64,000 nt of DNA. Origin: a virus. The position numbers and the translations under genes are program-made. The stretch covers positions 56,291-120,290 of the IMG/VR virus record IMGVR_UViG_3300047585_000133. One strand, given 5' to 3'. The notes under the pieces were generated by a model. The model was not told the origin of the DNA. It did no database searches and was given only the letters and a program-made list of their open reading frames with translations. Of the stretch, positions 1 to 7,185 are shown piece by piece. How positions within the stretch are numbered: position 1 is the stretch's first letter; every line of letters starts with the position of its first letter.

Positions 1-452
1 TCGTCGGCGCGGCCCTGGGCCGCCTCAGCCTCGTCGGCAGCCTCCTGTGCACGGATCTTAGCGTCGTCGGCCAGCCGCTGGGCGACATGAGGACGGGAGG
101 CATCCTGGTATTCGGCTTCCGCCTGCCGGCGGGCGTCCTCGGCTTCGGGCTGGTCGCGGGGGAGCCGGAACCCGTCCACGGCCTCGACGGCACTGAGGTC
201 TACTCCGGCGGGGACAGCGGCGACCGGGGTATCCCGCTCGCGCTTCTCCTCCTCGGTGAGCGGGACGCCGTTCTCGTCCAGGTCCTCCTCCGGGACGGCC
301 TCGTCCGAGGCCTCCGGGGACCGCGTGCCGTCGGCCGCGTGCACGGTGCCCTGTCCGGGCTCGTCCTTGATCCTGCCGGTCACTTCGCCGGTCACTTCGC
401 CGGTTACCCGGCCGGTGACCTCGCGGTCGTCCTCGTCCCTGTTCCTGCTCAT
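1..452 (-). CDS. Acidic hypothetical protein, cut by left window edge
   Basis: The frame begins at ATG 452 after a good ribosome site (GAGGAAGG) and stays open to base 1, so at least 150 residues are present and the C-terminus is missing. The N-terminus has a four-fold VTG(R/E) tetrapeptide repeat at about residues 12-27, followed by very acidic low-complexity sequence and an Ala/Glu/Arg-rich, probably helical segment. No family is recognised. It is the last visible gene of a minus-strand series running down from 2590. Confidence 0.7.
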   Translation of the reverse strand, partial: MSRNRDEDDREVTGRVTGEVTGEVTGRIKDEPGQGTVHAADGTRSPEASDEAVPEEDLDENGVPLTEEEKRERDTPVAAVPAGVDLSAVEAVDGFRLPRDQPEAEDARRQAEAEYQDASRPHVAQRLADDAKIRAQEAADEAEAAQGRAD

Positions 453-503
453 ACGGTATTCCTTCCTCTTTTTATAGCCCTTTATGTTCTTCTGGCCGGA
501 ATG

Positions 504-581
504 CTAAAGGATTCCGAGCACGAACAGCACGATAAGTACGATAACGATCAGGAGGATCAGGCTCCACGGAAAATACGGCAT
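504..581 (-). CDS. 25-residue single-pass membrane peptide
   Basis: Starts at ATG 581, ends TAG 504. After MPYFPW nearly every residue is Ile, Leu or Val, forming one transmembrane helix, with no soluble domain. Very short hydrophobic proteins of this kind are common in actinobacteria and their phages, but no function is assigned. The ribosome site (AAAGGG) is weak and 12 nt upstream. It lies between two larger genes on the same strand. Codon structure supports translation, but length makes the call uncertain. Confidence 0.45.
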   Translation of the reverse strand: MPYFPWSLILLIVIVLIVLFVLGIL

Positions 582-628
582 GTGCTATGACTGCCCTTTA
601 AGTAACAGCCTATTCACTGCCTTCTGAA

Positions 629-1015
629 TTACCAGGTCTTTTCGTCCAGCAGCCGGCTGCTGTCGATCGCTTTCAGCCGGGCGGCGAACTGGGCCGGGCG
701 GCTGGCTTCCCGCAGGGTGTCCAGTTCCTCGCGGTACAGGACGACCAGAGAGCCGCTGTGCTGAGCGCGCCAGGCCGCCCGGTAGGGGCGCATCGCGGAG
801 TCAGTCAGGTCGCTGCCGATCTCGACGTGCACGGTCAGGATCCTGGGGACGGCAACACGGAGCGCAGTCCACTGCCACGCAGGCATATCTCCTGCCGGCC
901 GCGCTTCCATGACGACGCGCAGGACAGGGACCTCGTGAAAATGGCACAGCCCGTAGAACAGGGCCTCCATCGGCGAGTCCAGCACGATCTCAGAGGATGC
1001 CTTCACGCGAGCCAC
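629..1015 (-). CDS. Hypothetical protein, 128 residues
   Basis: The GTG at 1015 is chosen because AAGGA lies 9 nt before it; a GTG at 1006 overlapping the upstream stop as GTGA is the alternative. Either start overlaps the end of the upstream gene, as expected of an operon. The protein is a mixed alpha/beta sequence with no motif I recognise. Its C-terminus (FAARLKAIDSS) is helical. Confidence 0.65.
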   Translation of the reverse strand: MARVKASSEIVLDSPMEALFYGLCHFHEVPVLRVVMEARPAGDMPAWQWTALRVAVPRILTVHVEIGSDLTDSAMRPYRAAWRAQHSGSLVVLYREELDTLREASRPAQFAARLKAIDSSRLLDEKTW

Positions 1016-1206
1016 GACAGCGTGTCCTTCCTGGTAACGGTAAGCATGGATACCGCGTCCCACATCGGCCGGCACCCGCGCGGGTCGCCGGGATGCCCGG
1101 ACAGACGGCCGCCGTCGTCGTGAATCCACCAGCCCGGGTTCGGCATCCAGCCCAGCTTCCGGCGGTGCGCCGTGCAGTAGAAGACAGGCAGCTCGGTCTC
1201 TTTCAC
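1003..1206 (-). CDS. Hypothetical protein, 67 residues
   Basis: ATG 1206 overlaps the stop of the upstream gene as ATGA, so translation is probably coupled. The small protein is rich in Trp, Gly and Pro with one Cys and several His (FYCTAHRRKLGW), perhaps a degenerate metal-binding fold. No family is recognised. Confidence 0.65.
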   Translation of the reverse strand: MKETELPVFYCTAHRRKLGWMPNPGWWIHDDGGRLSGHPGDPRGCRPMWDAVSMLTVTRKDTLSWLA

Positions 1207-1472
1207 TGCTCCTCCGGGTACAGGTGGCCGTAGGCGGCGATCATGTCGCGGGCATGCATGAGCTTCTCAGACCTGTAACTCGGCTGCTGGTAAGCGATCC
1301 CCGGCGGCGGCCCGCTGGCGATCAGGTCTTCCTCGAACTCGGTCCGGACCTCCCGGCAGTGGACGATGAGGCACCTCATGCACAGCGGGGTGTCCGGGTC
1401 GCAGTCCATGCAGACGTCGCAGGCCTGGTACCCAGAGTCGGCGTTCCCGCACCGGCTGCACGGCGATGTCAT
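1203..1472 (-). CDS. Cys-rich zinc-ribbon-like protein, 89 residues
   Basis: Cysteines lie in CxxC-type pairs (CSRCG at residues 5-9, then CDVCMDC and LCMRCLIVHC to about residue 40), enough to hold two zinc ions. The C-terminal half is helical without cysteines. It sits in a minus-strand operon, ending in an ATGA overlap with the next gene. The family is not recognised; protein or nucleic-acid binding is an inference. Confidence 0.65.
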   Translation of the reverse strand: MTSPCSRCGNADSGYQACDVCMDCDPDTPLCMRCLIVHCREVRTEFEEDLIASGPPPGIAYQQPSYRSEKLMHARDMIAAYGHLYPEEQ

Positions 1473-1474
1473 AA

Positions 1475-2008
1475 TCAGCTGCCTCCTTCGTCATCCTGGA
1501 ACCGGAAACCGAGCGCGTGCGAGTGACCGCGCAGCAGCTCCCGGACCATGGTGGTGAACTCCGGGTCGCCGGAGACCCTGGCGGTCATCTCGGCGACGAT
1601 CTCGTTGAGGCTGGCCAGGTTGGCGGCGACGGCGTCCAGGCGGGTGCTATCGGCAGCTTTGTCGTCGGCTCCGAACGGAGACCAGGCCGGGAATCCGGGC
1701 AAGTGACCGCTGAGAGACTCTGCCCCGAACTCGACGGTGATGATGTCGCCGGGGTCTACGGTCGTCAGCTCGATGGAGGCCCGCAGGACATATCCGGTGT
1801 CCTGGTTGATCACGGCGACGCGGTGCACGGTCCTGCGCGGCGAGGTTACCGGATAGGGAATGTCGACCTTGAGCTTGCCGGCGGTCGCCGGGGGAGGAAA
1901 AGGCACGTCGGGTACTTCCACGGTGACGCGGTCAGTGGTGAACAGCCGGGCCGTCAGCCGGGGCGCCTTGGTCTCTAGTGCGGGACGGCGGTTGATCTCG
2001 GTGCCCAT
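1475..2008 (-). CDS. Hypothetical protein, 177 residues
   Basis: Starts at ATG 2008 two bases after the previous stop (TGACATG junction, also used by its two upstream neighbours). The first 110 residues look beta-rich, with alternating hydrophobics; the rest is helical, rich in Ala and Glu, ending GFRFQDDEGGS. No family is recognised. It belongs to the operon that starts at 2590. Confidence 0.65.
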   Translation of the reverse strand: MGTEINRRPALETKAPRLTARLFTTDRVTVEVPDVPFPPPATAGKLKVDIPYPVTSPRRTVHRVAVINQDTGYVLRASIELTTVDPGDIITVEFGAESLSGHLPGFPAWSPFGADDKAADSTRLDAVAANLASLNEIVAEMTARVSGDPEFTTMVRELLRGHSHALGFRFQDDEGGS

Positions 2009-2009
2009 G

Positions 2010-2213
2010 TCAGCAGCTCCCGAAGAAGAACGAAGTGAATCCCAGGCCGGACTCGTCCGGGGTGAAGTGCAGTTCTTCCAGCCGGACCAGGTCCTGCGGC
2101 GAGACGAGGTCCGGGCTGACGTCCACGTAGAGCAGGTCGTGCGTGCAGTTGGTGGGAATCTCAGGGTTGGCGTACTTGCGCATGATGACCAGCGCTTCGA
2201 TCAGAGCATCCAT
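2010..2213 (-). CDS. Small hypothetical protein, paralogue of upstream neighbour
   Basis: 67 residues starting at ATG 2213. It aligns end to end with the adjacent 69-residue product: both begin M(D/E)xLIE(A/G)L, have a central YVDV/CVEV strand, then a (D/P)(L/T)V(S/T)P(Q/E)(D/N)L(V/T)RL motif and LHF near the C-terminus. This is a tandem gene duplication. Function unknown. Confidence 0.65.
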   Translation of the reverse strand: MDALIEALVIMRKYANPEIPTNCTHDLLYVDVSPDLVSPQDLVRLEELHFTPDESGLGFTSFFFGSC

Positions 2214-2214
2214 G

Positions 2215-2424
2215 TCAGTGCACTCCCGGCCAGGAAAAGGTGTGCCCGTCCTGGATGAAGTGCAGCTTCGCCAGCCGGGTCAGGTTTTCCGGCGTGACGA
2301 CCGTCGGGTCTACCTCGACGCAGAGGACGTCCTCTCCGGTGTATACGTCGTGAGCGGGATACGCGCAGGTACCAGGCTGCGCGTACCAGTGCAGAATCAT
2401 CAGTCCCTCGATCAGTTCTTCCAT
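2215..2424 (-). CDS. Small hypothetical protein, paralogue of downstream neighbour
   Basis: 69 residues from ATG 2424, one base after the preceding stop codon. It shares the pattern MEELIEGL, then a strand, then VTPENLTRL and LHF with the product at 2010-2213. It carries two extra Cys in the centre. Function unknown; the pair probably arose by tandem duplication. Confidence 0.65.
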   Translation of the reverse strand: MEELIEGLMILHWYAQPGTCAYPAHDVYTGEDVLCVEVDPTVVTPENLTRLAKLHFIQDGHTFSWPGVH

Positions 2425-2425
2425 G

Positions 2426-2590
2426 TCAGTGTTCTCCTGGCACTTCGGTGTCCAGATTGACGGTGACCGCGATTATGCTGTCGCACAGCAGCACGCGCAG
2501 GATGCCTTCCGCGTCGGTTGCCCCGCATTTCACGCCGTACGCGGCCAGCTTCTCTGCCAGCGATGCGATCTCCTGTGCTAGTTCGCTCAT
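2426..2590 (-). CDS. Small hypothetical protein, 54 residues, leaderless start
   Basis: ATG 2590 to TGA 2426. It begins MSELAQEIASLAEKLAAYG, an amphipathic helix, followed by a beta-rich half containing two Cys. There is no ribosome site: the -10 hexamer TAAGAT (2602-2597) ends 6 nt before the ATG, so the mRNA probably begins at the start codon. It heads the minus-strand operon running to about base 500. Confidence 0.6.
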   Translation of the reverse strand: MSELAQEIASLAEKLAAYGVKCGATDAEGILRVLLCDSIIAVTVNLDTEVPGEH

Positions 2591-2592
2591 GG

Positions 2593-2621
2593 ATGCATCT
2601 TATCAAGAAAAGCCGTAATGT
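2593..2621. promoter_or_regulatory. Divergent promoter built on the repeated 20-bp element
   Basis: One copy of the dispersed element lies between two divergent genes. Reading left, TAAGAT (2602-2597) ends 6 nt before ATG 2590. Reading right, TAATGT (2616-2621) ends 7 nt before ATG 2629. Both -10 hexamers fit TANNNT, and both predict leaderless transcripts. Neither direction has a good -35, so the conserved spacer itself may bind a factor. Confidence 0.6.
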
Positions 2622-2628
2622 ATAGCCT

Positions 2629-3012
2629 ATGAGACGCACCGTCAGCGCAGCCAAGGTCCAGTGGGAAGTCCAGGACCTCCGCGAGCAGCTCGTCATCGCT
2701 CAGGCCGAGCTGGTCAAGACAGAACGGGTCATCCGCGAGATCGTGCGGCACCCGCGCAACAGGGCCGGGGTCTTCGGAGCAGGGGACGCTCCTCTCTACA
2801 CCGACCCGGCCAGGGCGGTAGACGCACTGCGCGAAATGGGCCGGCTCGCCTACCTGGTCTACCCGGGCCGGAAGAACCGGATTAAGCCGGGAGTGCTGCT
2901 GCGCCAGTACGAGGGCAGGATCACGGCAGTAGTGAGCCTGGAGGGCCGGCTGGAAGCACTGGAGGCCGCGCTGCGCGAGGCCGGGGTGAACCTGGACGTA
3001 CTGCCCGGGTAG
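2629..3012 (+). CDS. Coiled-coil hypothetical protein, 127 residues, leaderless
   Basis: Lone plus-strand gene between minus-strand operons. The start at 2629 is set by the TAATGT hexamer 7 nt upstream and the lack of any ribosome site. Residues 5-45 and 95-118 are strongly helical with heptad-like Leu, Val and Glu patterning (VQDLREQLVIAQAELVK; LEGRLEALEAALREAG). A Gly/Pro/Arg-rich loop separates the two helices. Function unknown. Confidence 0.7.
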   Translation: MRRTVSAAKVQWEVQDLREQLVIAQAELVKTERVIREIVRHPRNRAGVFGAGDAPLYTDPARAVDALREMGRLAYLVYPGRKNRIKPGVLLRQYEGRITAVVSLEGRLEALEAALREAGVNLDVLPG

Positions 3013-3052
3013 TTCTAGCCCTGCTTCCGGCCGGTCTTCATGAGCCCCTCCC

Positions 3053-3295
3053 TCAGGCGTATGCGATCCAAGCGGCCATCGGCGCGGTACCTGGCTCCGG
3101 GCCGTACCAGACGACGATCCGGATGTTCGTGACCGGGCCAGTCTGGATGCCCTCTTCCAGGCAGTTGCCCAGGACGGCGTTCGCGAACTCCTCGGGGTCG
3201 TCGTCATAGTCGTCGTTCGTGCCGGTCATGTCGTCGACAGGCACCCAGGTCTGGTCGTCGTCGGTGGCCTCGACTGCGTAGGTGAAGGTCGTCAC
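3053..3295 (-). CDS. Acidic hypothetical protein, 80 residues, leaderless GTG
   Basis: The GTG at 3295 follows the hexamer TAAGCT (3308-3303) by 7 nt, with no ribosome site, so a leaderless mRNA is inferred. The protein has an Asp-rich stretch (TNDDYDDDPEEFANAV) between two beta-like segments. No family is recognised. Confidence 0.65.
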   Translation of the reverse strand: MTTFTYAVEATDDDQTWVPVDDMTGTNDDYDDDPEEFANAVLGNCLEEGIQTGPVTNIRIVVWYGPEPGTAPMAAWIAYA

Positions 3296-3302
3296 GAGAA
3301 GC

Positions 3303-3327
3303 AGCTTATCAAGGAAAGCTGTATTGT
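3303..3327 (-). promoter_or_regulatory. Promoter element, leaderless, for the 3295 gene
   Basis: A copy of the dispersed element with -10 TAAGCT reading left. The opposite end reads TATTGT (3322-3327) on the plus strand, but no plus-strand gene follows, so rightward activity would be antisense to the gene ending at 3340. Confidence 0.5.
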
Positions 3328-3339
3328 CTAGCGCCAGGT

Positions 3340-3807
3340 CTAGAACTGCTCAGGGTCGTAGATAACATCCGGGTGAAAAGGGATCTTGCGGCCTGTCACC
3401 ACCGGGTCACCGGAGTAGTCCACGGGCGGCTCCGGCGGCATCCTCCCGCCGAGCATCAGCACCTCCTCGGTGACGATCACCAGCCGCCAGCCGTCCTTGT
3501 CCAGGTCCGGGTTCACCTTCACCGGGACGGGGAACCAGTCCCCCGCCGTGGTCTCCCAGCCGGAGCGCTCCCACAAGTCAGCATCCATGTGCAGCAGGTG
3601 GCGTACCGCAGGGTGCATCTCCAGGCGCAGCCCGTCCGGCAGCCGCTGGCCTGGCATCCAGTGCTCGTGCACGTACTCGTTGACGCTGGTGACCAGGTGA
3701 CGGACCAGCTGCTGCTCTTTCCTCCAGCCGGGGCAGTCGTGGCCGGTGGACCCCTGGTGGGCAGGATGGGGTTCTTCGTTGCCGCAGCGCGGCCAGGGGA
3801 TGCTCAC
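3340..3807 (-). CDS. Hypothetical protein, 155 residues
   Basis: GTG 3807 overlaps the upstream stop as GTGA. The N-terminus (PRCGNEEPHPAH, then HDCPGW) could hold one zinc ion through two Cys and His residues; the rest is mixed with many Trp and Pro. No family is recognised. It is co-transcribed with the DUF2283-like gene upstream. Confidence 0.65.
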   Translation of the reverse strand: MSIPWPRCGNEEPHPAHQGSTGHDCPGWRKEQQLVRHLVTSVNEYVHEHWMPGQRLPDGLRLEMHPAVRHLLHMDADLWERSGWETTAGDWFPVPVKVNPDLDKDGWRLVIVTEEVLMLGGRMPPEPPVDYSGDPVVTGRKIPFHPDVIYDPEQF

Positions 3808-4040
3808 TGACCCGGATCCCGCAGCACTAGCCGGCCTTGCATGGCCAGTCTGACCAGCACGTCTTCCCAGTCAGTGCCGCCGATCACCTCGACTCCGAGG
3901 ACCTGGCCGTCTGAATCCACGTCGATCATCTCGGAGTCGCTTACCTCAAAGGTCCGGGCCACCTTGCCTTCGCGCAGCTTCGCGTAGCAGGCGTTCACCT
4001 GGGGGTCGTGCCTGAATTCAAGTACCTTCGCTTCGCCCAT
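3804..4040 (-). CDS. DUF2283-family protein
   Basis: 78 residues with the DUF2283 pattern: a first strand with aromatic and Lys/Arg-rich turn (ACYAKLREGKVART), then an acidic strand-turn (DVDSDGQVLGVEV) and IGG. Members are small beta proteins of unknown function, often single genes in bacteria and phages. The start ATG 4040 has no clear ribosome site. It lies downstream of the homing endonuclease. Confidence 0.7.
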   Translation of the reverse strand: MGEAKVLEFRHDPQVNACYAKLREGKVARTFEVSDSEMIDVDSDGQVLGVEVIGGTDWEDVLVRLAMQGRLVLRDPGQ

Positions 4041-4128
4041 GACAGCAGGCTAACGGACCGGGCAGGGCCTCCCCAGGCTCTTGGTCACTCGGGAGACCGT
4101 GCCTTACTGCACCGGCCGGAGTACCAGG

Positions 4129-5133
4129 TCACCGGAGAAGAGAAGAACCGCTTGTCGCCCGGTAGCGCAGCATCGCCCAGAACTGGTCGGCCGACGGTGC
4201 CGTCCGCAAGGTCTGGAGATCCTCCTCGAAGAGCACGGCCAGCAGGCCGCGCTGGACTCGCCAGGCTGTGTGCTTCGGCTCAGTGTCTTCTTTCACCCAG
4301 TGGTCGCCTTTGGTCTCTACGGCGATCACTTCTCCGCGCCACTCGCAGATAAAATCAGGCGCGTAGGAACCGCGATCACCCCAGGGAATCTGCTCATCGC
4401 CCTCCGGGCGGCGGCAGCCGATCTCCATCAGGTAGCAGAGTCCCTTGAAGGCTGATTCGAGTCCGTTGAGCTGCTCGTTCGGCCGGGTGTGCTCCTGCGA
4501 GCACTTGTCGGAGCAGTAGCGGCGGTGACCCTGGGATTTCGGGTAGGTGAACTGCCGACCCTCGCGCGGGCAGCCAGGGTTCTGGCATACAGCGATGAGG
4601 GTATTGGCGGGGTCGGCCTGCCGCCTGAGCGCATACTTCTCACGGCACTCGTCAGAGTGGTACTTCTTCGGGTAAGGACTGTAGAAGACCTCGCCGCACG
4701 GGCAGGTGGTCATCTTCCGCTTGTCGGCCCAACGGTCCTTGTTGTCTACGGACCGGGCGCACGTCAGTCCACAGAACCGCTGCGGAGAGTTGACCGGGGC
4801 CTCGAATATCTCCTCGCACGCCGGGTTCTCGCATGACCTCGCCTCGCGAGCGATAACCCGCTTGCGTCCGCCGTGCTGGCCGCCGGAGCCGATCCGGTTT
4901 CGCTGGCTTGCTGCGATCCGCTCGTTGATCTCCCGCTGGTAGTCCTCGCTGCGCCCGGCGTTCGGGTTCCTCGGCCGGGCGGCCAGTTCGATTCCCTCTT
5001 CACCGAGCCACCGGGAGAGAGTCTGGACGCTGGGACCCAGAAGCTGGCTGATCTCGCTGAGCGACTTCAAGTTCTCGATGTAGAGACGCTTGACCTCGTC
5101 GATGTACTGGCTTTTCTTAGATGTTCTAGACAT
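4129..5133 (-). CDS. Putative homing endonuclease (HTH, zinc fingers, PD-(D/E)XK)
   Basis: 334 residues. Residues 10-50 form a helix-turn-helix (LSEISQLLGPSVQTLSRWL). Then come three Cys-rich modules, each roughly CxxxxC...C..C, ending near residue 225. The C-terminal third contains YAPDF, a strand, then IAVETKGDHW, which is the D...ExK active-site pattern of PD-(D/E)XK nucleases. This order of DNA-binding modules plus nuclease is typical of free-standing phage homing enzymes, and it sits directly downstream of the major capsid gene, a common insertion site. ATG 5133 is chosen over ATG 5184 because of the strong GGAGGAGG site, which is enclosed in a hairpin (5136-5178). The cleavage target is unknown. 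Confidence 0.7.
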   Translation of the reverse strand: MSRTSKKSQYIDEVKRLYIENLKSLSEISQLLGPSVQTLSRWLGEEGIELAARPRNPNAGRSEDYQREINERIAASQRNRIGSGGQHGGRKRVIAREARSCENPACEEIFEAPVNSPQRFCGLTCARSVDNKDRWADKRKMTTCPCGEVFYSPYPKKYHSDECREKYALRRQADPANTLIAVCQNPGCPREGRQFTYPKSQGHRRYCSDKCSQEHTRPNEQLNGLESAFKGLCYLMEIGCRRPEGDEQIPWGDRGSYAPDFICEWRGEVIAVETKGDHWVKEDTEPKHTAWRVQRGLLAVLFEEDLQTLRTAPSADQFWAMLRYRATSGSSLLR

Positions 5134-5135
5134 GA

Positions 5136-5178
5136 AACACTCACCTCCTCCGTCATCGTATCGGAAGAAGTGAGTGTT
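5136..5178 (-). promoter_or_regulatory. RNA hairpin sequestering the endonuclease ribosome site
   Basis: In minus-strand mRNA, bases 5178-5162 pair with 5152-5136 in an unbroken 17-bp stem with a 9-nt loop. Fifteen pairs are Watson-Crick and two are G-U. The two G-U pairs would be A-C mismatches in plus-strand RNA, so the structure is tuned to the sense transcript. The 3' arm contains the whole GGAGGAGGT ribosome site, and AUG follows the stem by 2 nt. Translation should be blocked on transcripts that include the 5' arm. Confidence 0.8.
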
Positions 5179-5188
5179 ATGCAAGCTT

Positions 5189-5220
5189 GCTAGTCAAGAT
5201 ACACTTAAGTCATGACTAGC
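5189..5220 (-). terminator. Stem-loop after the major capsid gene, possible weak terminator
   Basis: Arms GCTAGTCA (5189-5196) and TGACTAGC (5213-5220) flank a 16-nt loop, 7 nt past the capsid stop codon. There is no U-run after it on the minus strand, so it may attenuate rather than stop transcription, or be a processing or insertion-boundary sequence. Two further perfect palindromes overlap it (5181-5190 and 5208-5217). Confidence 0.4.
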
Positions 5221-5226
5221 TAAGAC

Positions 5227-6252
5227 TCAGCTTTTCGTGATCGACGCCAGCCCTCTTGGATTGAGCACCGACATAGCGATCATTTCATCGAAGACCCAGC
5301 CCTTCCAGAACGCCTCGACGTTGTGGTTCTCTTCGACATCCAGGCTGTAAAGAATCGGGAAAACTCCGAGGAAGTTGGGTTCGGGAGCCAGGAAGATCTT
5401 CGCCTGGGGCACGATGATGGACCGCTGGATCTGGAACTCGCCGAAGGACGTGATGGTCTCGCCGGCGACCACCCGGTCCTTGAACGCCCATCCGGTTTGG
5501 TTTATATCCCACCGGAACATGTCCCGGTAGTCGAACGGGTTGATCAGGATGCGGGCCGACGGCAGCTCGTGCAGGTCGGTCATGGCGACCGCGCTGTACA
5601 GCGAGCCGGGGGTCAGGTACCCCGACGCCTCGGTGATGTTGTGGTTGGGCGTGACCACGTGGTCCGGGCGGGTGGCGTAGTCGGTGATCGCCGCCTGAAG
5701 CAGGACCAGCAGCCGGGCGTCCTCCTGCTTGAGGATGGCCTGCTTGGTCTCGTCCTGGGCCTGCTCGACGGCGTTGATCCGCAGGTAGAACAGGTCTTCC
5801 TTGCGGATGGCCGGGCGCGACGCGATCCGGAAGAACCGGACCGGGATCCGCTTGCCCTCGAACGGGGTGACCCGGACTTCGCCTTCAGTCCCGGACAGGA
5901 TGTAGGCCTGGCCGAGGTCGTCCCAGACGTCGTACTCCACCGGGGTACCGGGGGTGACCGGGTCCTCCACCAGGACGTTGCGGACGATGCCCTGGTACCG
6001 GAGCTTCAGCTGGATCGGCCCGACCATGCCGACACCCAGGCGCCGGAAGCCGTGCATCTCGTCGGAGAGGATCAGGGCCATCTTCCGGACCTTGGCCTCC
6101 CTCGTAAGAGAGACGCCGTTGGTCCGTGCCCGCCGGGCCTCGATCTGGGCGATGTAGTCGTCGGACTTCCGCGAGGCCACGCGGGGCCGCAGGCCGCCGC
6201 CCGGAGCCAGCGCCAGCTGCCCGCCGGCCGAAGTGGTCGCCAGCTCGTTCAT
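5227..6252 (-). CDS. Putative major capsid protein, HK97-like
   Basis: 341 residues with ATG 6252 after AGGAAAGGG. The length, the position after the protease/scaffold and decoration genes, and the sequence style (helical N-arm with YIAQIEARRART, a long central domain with ARILINPFDYRDMF, a C-terminal LGVFPILYSLDVEENHNVEAFWKG segment resembling the P-domain and A-domain strands of such proteins) all support the call. It would form the icosahedral shell. No motif is diagnostic by eye, so the assignment is from context plus overall resemblance. Confidence 0.7.
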   Translation of the reverse strand: MNELATTSAGGQLALAPGGGLRPRVASRKSDDYIAQIEARRARTNGVSLTREAKVRKMALILSDEMHGFRRLGVGMVGPIQLKLRYQGIVRNVLVEDPVTPGTPVEYDVWDDLGQAYILSGTEGEVRVTPFEGKRIPVRFFRIASRPAIRKEDLFYLRINAVEQAQDETKQAILKQEDARLLVLLQAAITDYATRPDHVVTPNHNITEASGYLTPGSLYSAVAMTDLHELPSARILINPFDYRDMFRWDINQTGWAFKDRVVAGETITSFGEFQIQRSIIVPQAKIFLAPEPNFLGVFPILYSLDVEENHNVEAFWKGWVFDEMIAMSVLNPRGLASITKS

Positions 6253-6304
6253 GGGTTCCCTTTCCTGCGTTCCCGCGTGTTTTCTGTTTCTCGCTGCCCG
6301 GTCG

Positions 6305-6934
6305 TCAGACCTTGGCCGCAGTCAGGTTGCCGGCGGTGCCGGAGGTGAAGGCGGGCAGGCCGCCGATGGTGAGCTTGGTGCTGGAGTTGACCTTCAGCAG
6401 CCGGGCCACCGGGGAGGAGATCGTGACGCTCGACGACCAGGGGACGAGCATCCCCTGGTTGGAGGTCGCCGTGGACACCCCGACCAGCTCCGAGCCGGAA
6501 CCGTCCGTCGGGTCCGTCCACGTCTGGGTGGCGTCGAACGCGGGAGCCAGGATCTCGAACTCCGAGTCGGGGCCCAGCACCCACACCGCGAAGGCGTTGA
6601 TGCCCGCGTAGAGCAGCTCGTCGATGCCGTCGCCGCCGACGTACAGCGCACCGAGGCCGTAGACCGGCTGGACGCCCGCTGTCGCCAGGGTGGTGCCGGC
6701 GTTGCCCGAGTAGGCGGTGCCGGTCATCGTCTTGGAGCCCATCTGGGTGGTGTTCGCGCCCACCGGGGCCACCAGGTCGCCGCCGGTCCGCATGTAGCCC
6801 ATCCCGGGCCACAGCGGGATCGCACGGGTCCAGGCCGGGTCGAGGAAGCACGACTTGGGCGTGGCCTGGGTCCAGGAATAGAGCGGGCGAATTGTCCTTT
6901 TGACGTAATCATTTGAAAGGTACGTTCTGATCAT
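6305..6934 (-). CDS. Putative capsid decoration or minor head protein
   Basis: 209 residues. The start at ATG 6934 follows AGGAGG by 11 nt and overlaps the stop of the upstream gene (ATGA). The protein is beta-rich, with many Thr, Ser and Gly and few charges, typical of an exposed capsid protein. It lies directly before the major capsid gene, where decoration or stabilising proteins are usually found. The exact role is inferred from position. Confidence 0.55.
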   Translation of the reverse strand: MIRTYLSNDYVKRTIRPLYSWTQATPKSCFLDPAWTRAIPLWPGMGYMRTGGDLVAPVGANTTQMGSKTMTGTAYSGNAGTTLATAGVQPVYGLGALYVGGDGIDELLYAGINAFAVWVLGPDSEFEILAPAFDATQTWTDPTDGSGSELVGVSTATSNQGMLVPWSSSVTISSPVARLLKVNSSTKLTIGGLPAFTSGTAGNLTAAKV

Positions 6935-7122
6935 AGTATGTATGCCTCCTGATACTCGAACGCACTTTCCATGAGAAGAGCGGCCGAATGGTACTCGCCG
7001 AGATATAGAGAGGACGAATCGTCTACCTGAAGCCCAGCCCGGAGCAGCTCGCCGAGGTGATCGCCCTGCTGGAGGCAGCGCAGCAGCGAGCCGCACATCT
7101 GCTCGAATAGCGGGCTGCTCAT
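6931..7122 (-). CDS. Small hypothetical protein, 63 residues
   Basis: ATG 7122 is preceded by GAGAGGAGG at good spacing, and the TGA overlaps the next ATG. The protein is probably helical, with two Cys near the N-terminus. It sits within the head gene block, so a virion or assembly role is possible but not shown. Confidence 0.65.
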   Translation of the reverse strand: MSSPLFEQMCGSLLRCLQQGDHLGELLRAGLQVDDSSSLYLGEYHSAALLMESAFEYQEAYIL

Positions 7123-7185
7123 CTGCTGCCTCCTCTCACCGGGTTCCTGCTATTCCTTCTGGGGCTGCGGACGCAAAAGGCACCG

